Below, piece after piece: positions 57,078-64,000 of a stretch of 64,000 nt of DNA. This DNA is from Acholoe squamosa (Eukaryota > Annelida > Polychaeta > Phyllodocida > Polynoidae): NCBI GenBank assembly GCA_949317995.1, contig OX439036.1, positions 22,418,854-22,482,853 on the forward strand, read 5' to 3'. Position 1 is the first letter of the stretch; every line of letters begins with the position of its first letter. The translations under genes were made by a program, and so were the position numbers. The notes under the pieces were generated by a model that did no database searches, had not been told where the DNA came from, and saw nothing but the letters and a program-made list of their open reading frames with translations.

Positions 57078-60000
57078 TGCACTGCTCTGTAGAGCCATGG
57101 CTGAATATGCCTCTTAGGACACATCATGAAAAGGGTGGCCCTTTCTGAATAGAAATGGCTCATACAGTAAAGCACAGCTCAGGCCTATTACTGTCTGTAG
57201 GTGGATTTACTGACAGGTTATGTTTCAGGAGGTCTATGATTCTCTTATGGCAGATATGGAGGTCAGAGTGTGGTATCTGCTTTACTTTATGGACTTGCCA
57301 GGCTTACTATTTTATACTATAGCTTTTTTTTATTTTGGCCAGCATTCTTTGGCATTTCTGGTTGCCATTTCTTATGGACTAGATTAAGATATACAAATCT
57401 TTGATATGATCAGATCTGTAAATGCACAGGTGGTAAACTGTTCAAGCATTGACTCCTGACATTGACAAAGGAATTTAGGATATTTATGCATTTTACAAGG
57501 AGAATAGTCCTATGTAGATGAGGAGGGCATTTTTCAAAGAAGCTAATTGACACTGTTGAGAAATGTCTTGATGAGATGTAGATTTAAGTAGACAAGTCAA
57601 AGGCATTTATAAATCGGCTTTCATCAGAATCATATCACTCTACCTTGTATTCCATACAGCTAAACATTATTGTATACATCTATTGCTGGATCATTGCTTT
57701 ATCGATGCTAAAATCTGTCCAACACAAATTGATAACTTTATGACAGAAAATTTCATATGTATACCATTATGAAGTTTCCTTCTTTGCACAAACGTGGAGG
57801 CAAGGATATATATAATAGCTGAATAAACCACCAGCTTTGATCTCAGCTCTCAGCGTACATGTTACTGTTGTATTTTCCAGGGTATCAGGTCCCCTCCTCA
57901 TTCACTGGTATGGCATCCTGGTCTATGTACCTGTCTGTAGAAACAAGCCATATTAATTACTGACCATGTTTATTCTAAATCCTGCAAATAGGACTGGTTG
58001 TTTGGTACCTTCTGCCATTATACAGGTGAGAACACTAATCACTCAACTGACATGAACTCTGTGTCTACACAGTCTATTCCTATTTTGCATGTGAGTCAAT
58101 GAGCTTTGTCTGTACCATGCAGATAATGATATAGATTTATCACTAGTCATTCTCTCCAGGTGAGGCCTTGATTTTTCAAATTGTTGGTGGATGAGGACGC
58201 ACACTTCCCTGTAGCGTAACTACTAGAATATGTCATGACCATTCTGGAAAATTCCTTCCTGACACATTCAATATCCCTGTGACAACATCGACTTCCAAAA
58301 TGAAAGGACAGGTTTTGCCTAAGAAGTCCTTTTCATGTTGTACAGAAGCGTTCATGTCAGTCAGGTACAAGGTTAATGATGATAATAGCTACTCAAGGTC
58401 AATGAAATAAAACAATAACACCTAAAAGAGTCTCATAGTAAGGTATCTGCTGTGCAATAAACACTATCTTTAAGAAGGCATGTGACTTTTCAGTCTATTT
58501 TGAGTACAATTTGAATGGTGAAGTAGAATGTGACGTTTTGACACGAAAGGGTGCCTACCTAGTGCTCTCTTTAGCCTATGTGTAACAGCCTCCAGTGACC
58601 ACTACCTGCAGTCTAACCTAGTTTGTTCAGCTCCCTTACACCATGGATGACCTTAATCTCTGAGCCTGAACCCTACTCTGATAACCTCACATACCATGCC
58701 CACCTACCCAATATCCCCCCTCCCATTCCCAACCACCCACACCTCTCTATTCACATGTATCAAGTGATCAGACCTTTCCTACAATGCCAGCAAAATTCAG
58801 CACAGCTTTCTCCCACCTATGAAACACCCAGAAACGTTAGATTACAACACTTAAAAGGAGGCTGTATCTTAATCCCTCTGTTTATTTGATGCAACTATTC
58901 AGCTTTCACCCAGATTTTACAACACCTTGTGTTATTCCAGAGCTTGAATTTGAACAGTTCTAAGAGCCGGTCTAAGAGGCCGCCATATAGACATGGAAAT
59001 GTATGTGTACGAACATATTGTCAACTTTAAATATCAGGCCTAGGTCAGGTTAGTTCTACATTATCTGTATGCTTCATCAATTTACCGTGCATAATCACAT
59101 TTAAAGTATATTTGTAACAAAACGTGGAAATGGTAACATTAAGGGAAGTACCCATAAATGCTTGACATGAAAAGGGAAAACTAAAGACTCTTTCTTGAAA
59201 TTTTATTGTTTACAAAGAAAGGATAAAACTAATGATAACTTCCTGAGTAAAGGAACATATGGTGAACTGTTTTGTTTAAGGTGCTAGGTGAATAAGGGAA
59301 GGCTGCAATTCCAAGATTCAAACGAATAATAAATGAGTGGCATGTCGAAACCCTAAGGAAATGTCTGCAACAACCGATTGCACTACGCTTGCTGTTTTAC
59401 GAGAGATCACCTAACTATATAGAAATTTGTGATACATTAGGTTAGGGTTGTCGCAGCACTGGGGAAATGACAGGCTATAGACGCAACGATATAGAGTTGC
59501 CAACTCTACCAATGATGCTTCATATATACAGGTAAGCTACAATGATCTACAGGGGAGTTCAAAATGATATCTATAGCTATCATTTTGAAATCCCCCAGAT
59601 CCATACCTACCCTTATCTGTATTTAACAGGTAGATTTGTACCCATAGGATTTTGAAACCCATAGGTCTGCCACCAAGACTAACAGGACATTTCAAATTAC
59701 AAAGCTGCCAAAGTATACCTATAAATCACCCTCCGTATAGTGCCGGGTTGCACCATCAGGTTGGATTGACCAGAGCAGAAGACAGCTGAGGCTGAAACGC
59801 AGGAGAACATCCCTCAATAGATATTAATGGGGATCTTTGTTTTAATTCTCTTTATTACCATATAATATTAATAGGTCAATGGAATTTGCTGTACCAAAGT
59901 AAATGTCCTGTGAATGTTGTGAAGAGTGGAGAGCTTAGCACTGCATGCATTCATGCAGCATTTATCTAATTTAGATCACATATTTTACTTAAATGTTAAA

Positions 60001-61242
60001 ATCATCAATTCTCGGCCAAGGCGGCCAACAATGAATGCAGATTCTAATTTACGTTGTACAAATTGTACAAAGTTCACTTGTCAAAGTCTGGATTCTAAGA
60101 GTAACACCAAGATATTTATCTTGAAGCATCAATTATTACATGGATTGACAAACTAATATGTGGATGCATTTTACTGTGTTCTCAAATGCCAAACAAATTG
60201 TCTGGACTGGAGGGCGTTTTTCAACAATTCTAATTAGCATTGTTAAGAATTGTCTTCCTGATCCCAGAGAGACATAATTAATCATCTAAGAATTCTGAGG
60301 CGGTTTGTTAACTAGACTGTCAGTGGTCTGCATAGTATTGAAATGATTAATGACAGAAGGTCTCTGATAAAAACTATTGTTCCTGGAAATAATATTGGAA
60401 TAACTACTGGGTAATCAGTGCTCATACTTTAAGGATAATATAGCAAAGGCAGGTATAGGGGGATTAAGTATGTTTGCTAGCAAAAGGTCGGATCCCAAGA
60501 TGAGATCTAGCCATCAAAGGATTACTATTGGGGAACTCTTGCAGGTTGGAGACTTGCCTATACTACAAATTGCAAGGTTTCCATCACACCATTGCTCTTT
60601 AGATATCCCCTGTTTGCAATCAAAATGACTTCTCTGCCTTGCAATATACACCCTAAGAGACAAATAAGCTCTTTTTGAATAAACTATGCAATTGTTGCGA
60701 TATTGAAATTGCAAGCTAATGTTGACAAATAAATAGGGGGGGAGTTAGCACAAAGTTTTTGCGGGGCCCATCTCCAAATATGGTACTCATCATGACAAAG
60801 AGGAATATCACCTTCGTTTTTGAATTTGAGGACTGGAACCCCCTTCGTCACCCCCTCTGAAGATAAAAAGTCGGAAAATATTTAATCAATTCAATTCTAA
60901 TTCGTTTTCAATTTCCACAGGCCTTTCATTTCTTCTTAAATGCATAAAACCATTTCAAAATGGTATATAAAAATACAAAGCACTAAACTAAGCTATTTTT
61001 GATTTTCTGAGAAATCCATTTTCTGGCATCAGGCAGGCATTACACTTGTATAAAAAAAAACATATTAAGTTGAAATATCCGTAAAATCCAAGATGGCTGC
61101 TATTGAGGGTCAATGCCTCAGGAATGCATTCTTTCCCTACAATGTACATAACATCATATCAAATTGCACTAAAGTATTAGAAATACTAAAAAGGGATGTT
61201 TTACTTATTTGGACAATTCAAGATGGCTGCCATAGACTATTA
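57078..61242. other. unannotated sequence
   Basis: No gene was recognised on either strand. Two CAAGATGGCTGC words occur near 61089 and 61219. Confidence 0.5.
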
Positions 61243-62941
61243 CTGTAAATTCCTATGTATAAGCTGCAAGCCATACACTCCCTACAGCTTATAGAGCTTA
61301 TAGCTCCAAAGAGGAGCTGTCCCAGCAAATTGTCGTTATCTGTCGCCATGATTGGTCATCAATGGTGACTCCTTTCTGAGTGATAACTCACTGCGTCATC
61401 TTTCGCCACTGTGTGTCAGTCTCACATGGCATGGCGATTTATCACAACAGTTGCCAACATGATCTCACTCACTGCGTGAGTATGTGCCACCCCTTGTCAT
61501 CCCTCACAAAGCATGGTAACTTATCACCACCATCGCCAAAATGGATCTAACTCACTGCGTGAGTATGTGCCACTGCCTGTCAACTCTCAGTCAGAATGGC
61601 AACCTTTCACCTGCATTGCCACATGGCTCTCACTCACTGCGTGAGTGTGTATCACTCCTTGTTAATCTTCTCTCAAAATGGCGACTTATCACCACCATTG
61701 CCAACATTGGTCTCACTCAATACGTGAATTTGTGTCACTCCAAGTCAATGCTCTCTGAGGATTGCATCATCTGTCACTCACTCTCACTCACAGTGGCAAC
61801 TTATCACCACCATTGCCAAAGTTGTTGAGACAGCACCACTGTTCAACATGTAGCCTATCTAGGAAGTGTGGGCATGAAGTATAAGTCCCATACGTATCAA
61901 ATGTGCTTTGTTTCACAATGATTTCCATGTAATACTTCAGAGTTGAATCAAACAAGATTATATAGAGAGAATATCAATTGAATTTAGATAGAGTTATCTC
62001 TAAAATGAAAGCAACTATCCATAAACACCTTTTCTCTGGTTACAGGAAAAATACATAGGGGAATATCAACATGAACACCTTGTCTGTGGTTAGAGGGAAG
62101 ATACATATGGCAATACCTTCTCTGGCAAAACATACTTTGATCTGGCAGATGTGAGGCTGCATGATTACCAATGTCAATGATCATGAGCTTTTCATCTAAC
62201 AAGGTGAGTGATCACCAGCGTCGCCATCACTGGTGAGTCTGAGTGATCACCACTCTCGCCATCCATGGTGAACCTGCGCTATGACGTGGTGCGCGTTTCA
62301 TCTAGCGAGGTGAGTGATCACTCGTGTCGCCATCCCTGGTGAGTGTGGGTGATCAAGATCCTCACCCTCTGTGGTGAACCTGTGCTATCACGAGGTACGC
62401 GTTTTATCTAGCGAAGTGAGTGATCACAATCCTTGCTATCCGTGGTGAATGTGTATTATGACGTGGTGTGCGTCTCATCTAGCGAAGTGAGTGATCACTC
62501 ATGTCGCCATCCCTGGTGAGGATGAGTGATCACTCATGTCGCCATCCCTGGTGAGGATGAGTGATCACGATCCTCGCCATCCCTGGTGAACATGTGCTAT
62601 GACGAGGTGCGTGTTTCATCTAGCGAGGTGAGTGATCACCTGCGTCGCCATCCCTGGTGAGTCTGAGTGATCACCATCCTCGTCATCTGAGGTGAGGCCA
62701 TGTGATCACCACCATTGCTATTCCTGGTGATCTTGTGCTATAGCGACGTCGTGTTCCATCTAGCGACATGTGTAAGCCACTTCACACAGGTTGACGAGGA
62801 GTCACGACAATTTGCTGGGGTGGCTTATAGGCAGGTATTTGGCACTATGGATCAGCACTTAACAATTTTATAGCCCATAGCTACCTCCAAAGGCGGGTTG
62901 TGGCCTGCACATAGTTGAAGCTTATACGTAGGAATTCACAG
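61243..62941. mobile_element. ~200-bp MITE with TA duplication, split by a 1.5-kb element
   Basis: Inverted ends CTGTAAATTCCTATGTATAA and the complement of CTGTGAATTCCTACGTATAA are flanked by TA (61241-61242 and 62942-62943). The two halves (61243-61320 and 62822-62941) together make about 200 bp once the inner element and one GT duplication are removed. There is no coding capacity. Confidence 0.85.
61321..62819 (-). mobile_element. 1.5-kb non-autonomous DNA element, CCCAGCAAATTGTCGT family, inverted copy
   Basis: The ends CCCAGCAAATTGTCGTTATC and GTCACGACAATTTGCTGGG are flanked by GT (61319-61320 and 62820-62821). It is the inverted relative of 6069-7874, with the same order of parts: a GTGATAA/CACTGCGTGAGTATGTGCC repeat zone, a unique centre with the same 72-codon frame (61984-62202), and the GTGATCAC repeat zone. 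It has fewer ~95-bp units than the 1.8-kb copy, which accounts for much of the length difference. No transposase is visible. Confidence 0.9.
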
Positions 62942-63035
62942 TATGTCCTAAGCATTAAATATATGCAAAGCATAAAAATGGATTATTTTTTTTGCAATCC
63001 AAAGATGCTCATGGTATGGTGATATCAATTCAATG

Positions 63036-63335
63036 CAAAAATCATTCTTGCACCCGCAAAAACATTCTTGTACTTGCAAAAATAATTCTTGCACCCACTA
63101 AACATAAATTTTTTGCAACTTCAAGAACAACTTTTCCCATAATATATCAAAATAGCATATCTTTTCTTCTAATCAATGGGTTTTCAAAATTCAAAAAAGC
63201 TAGGTTGCTATGGCCTCCTTATATCCCCAGATCCTTCTTGTGGCCGCAACAATGTGTTTTTGCGGGAGCAAGAATATTTTTGCTGGTGCAAAAGTGTTTT
63301 TCCGGGTGCAAGAATGTTCTTGCGGGTGCAAAAAC
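63036..63335. repeat. inverted minisatellite with TTCTTGCACCCGCAAAAA units
   Basis: Three units near 63045-63100 (ATTCTTGCACCCGCAAAAAC and variants) are mirrored by about four complementary units near 63255-63335 (TTTTTGCGGGTGCAAGAATG style). The spacer is about 150 bp. Open frames here are repeat translations with no coding signature. Confidence 0.8.
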
Positions 63336-64000
63336 ATAATTATGTCCACTACAGGGCTCCGTACAAACACGCTTATTTGAGGGCCTGTGCTTATGATTAT
63401 AAGACCATCAAAAATTAATCTAATAATTTTTAGGAAAAAAATATGTGAAAAGGAGCTACGCATGTAAGGGAAGGCCAGTGTGCTGATAAACCATTTGGCA
63501 CCTTAGTGAATTGAGATAACTGTGCTCATGCAGTCCTTTGTGTCCAGAGGTGTGAAAACAACTATTATATACATACACTGTAGGCCTATATCATGCCGTC
63601 TCAAATTTCAATATATGCAAGACCAATACACATGTACTAACACCCCTGTGCACATGCAAACATGTTGTGCAATGATATTATACAGCTGTAAAGATGACAC
63701 TTGGTATGCCCATGGTGTAACCTGCACTGTCTTCTTTATTGGTTAGAAGTGTTGCAACTTGTCCAGTACACAAGAAGGGGCTAAATGTGTTGATGTATGC
63801 CTCAAAAACCTACTAGCCCCGCCCCCCACTCAGACACAGAACAAAGCTGTGAACCCCGCAATGACTCTTTGTAGGTCACCCTCAACTGCCACTCTATCTC
63901 TCAGTGATCCTAAAATCTGAACATTCTATGTTATCCCTGCTATTAGGGACCTGATGTGAATCCACTGCCCCCCTTTTTGGGATCTAGTGGAAATCCACCG
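63336..64000. other. unannotated sequence
   Basis: No gene or repeat was recognised to the end of the window. Confidence 0.45.

Noticed and set aside
63176-63463. Open frames with repeated CAGAKIFLLVQK-like segments on both strands
   Set aside because: They are translations of the inverted 16-18 bp minisatellite.

Overview
This window looks like intergenic or gene-poor DNA from a large, AT-rich animal genome, most likely a marine invertebrate. I found no convincing host gene, no rRNA, no intact tRNA and no bacterial-type gene. The animal assignment rests on the retroelements: an L1/Tx1-like LINE, a Jockey/CR1-like LINE and a tyrosine-recombinase (DIRS-like) retrotransposon. It also rests on many MITEs and foldback elements, long TA/CA microsatellites, and a short repeat (about 31183-31246) that resembles repeats I associate with molluscs and other lophotrochozoans. 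I cannot name the species.

The window is best read as a set of transposons nested in one another. From 0.5 to 10.2 kb there is a tandem duplication, a 222-bp MITE, an inverted minisatellite framed by two perfect 33-bp palindromes, and a decayed minus-strand LINE. The LINE is split by a 1.8-kb DNA element and by a 1.1-kb composite insertion. That composite holds a 106-bp palindrome, a tandem duplication and a tRNA-like SINE head. From 11.3 to 21.4 kb a minus-strand tyrosine-recombinase retrotransposon (Gag knuckle, RT, RNase H, recombinase) is broken by a 317-bp element with an AC duplication and a 519-bp element with a TTAA duplication. The repeat next to it is split by a 4.87-kb foldback element with arms of about 1.2 kb and an AAT duplication. 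From 22.2 to 28.1 kb an inverted repeat contains an 879-bp MITE and a 5'-truncated L1-like insertion with a clear target-site duplication.

From 29 to 46.5 kb there is an old direct duplication (unit A about 29.05-36.85 kb, unit B about 40.25-46.5 kb, with a short related fragment near 50.9-51.1 kb). Each unit was later hit by different insertions, so the units act as empty-site controls for each other. Between them sit a second copy of the 16.6-17.9 kb repeat and a 1.56-kb element inserted in a TA tract. From 46.5 to 61.2 kb little can be recognised apart from hairpin repeats, microsatellites and one 286-bp MITE. From 61.2 to 62.9 kb an inverted relative of the 6.1-7.9 kb element sits inside another MITE. 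An inverted 16-bp minisatellite follows at 63.0-63.3 kb.

The most useful observations concern transposon structure. Several families share CCCA ends and a 2-bp target duplication of variable sequence. Removing two of the insertions restores the reading frame of the recombinase element. A 69-bp hairpin unit occurs four times in unrelated places. All alignments were made by eye, so identities and outer edges are approximate unless a target duplication fixes them.
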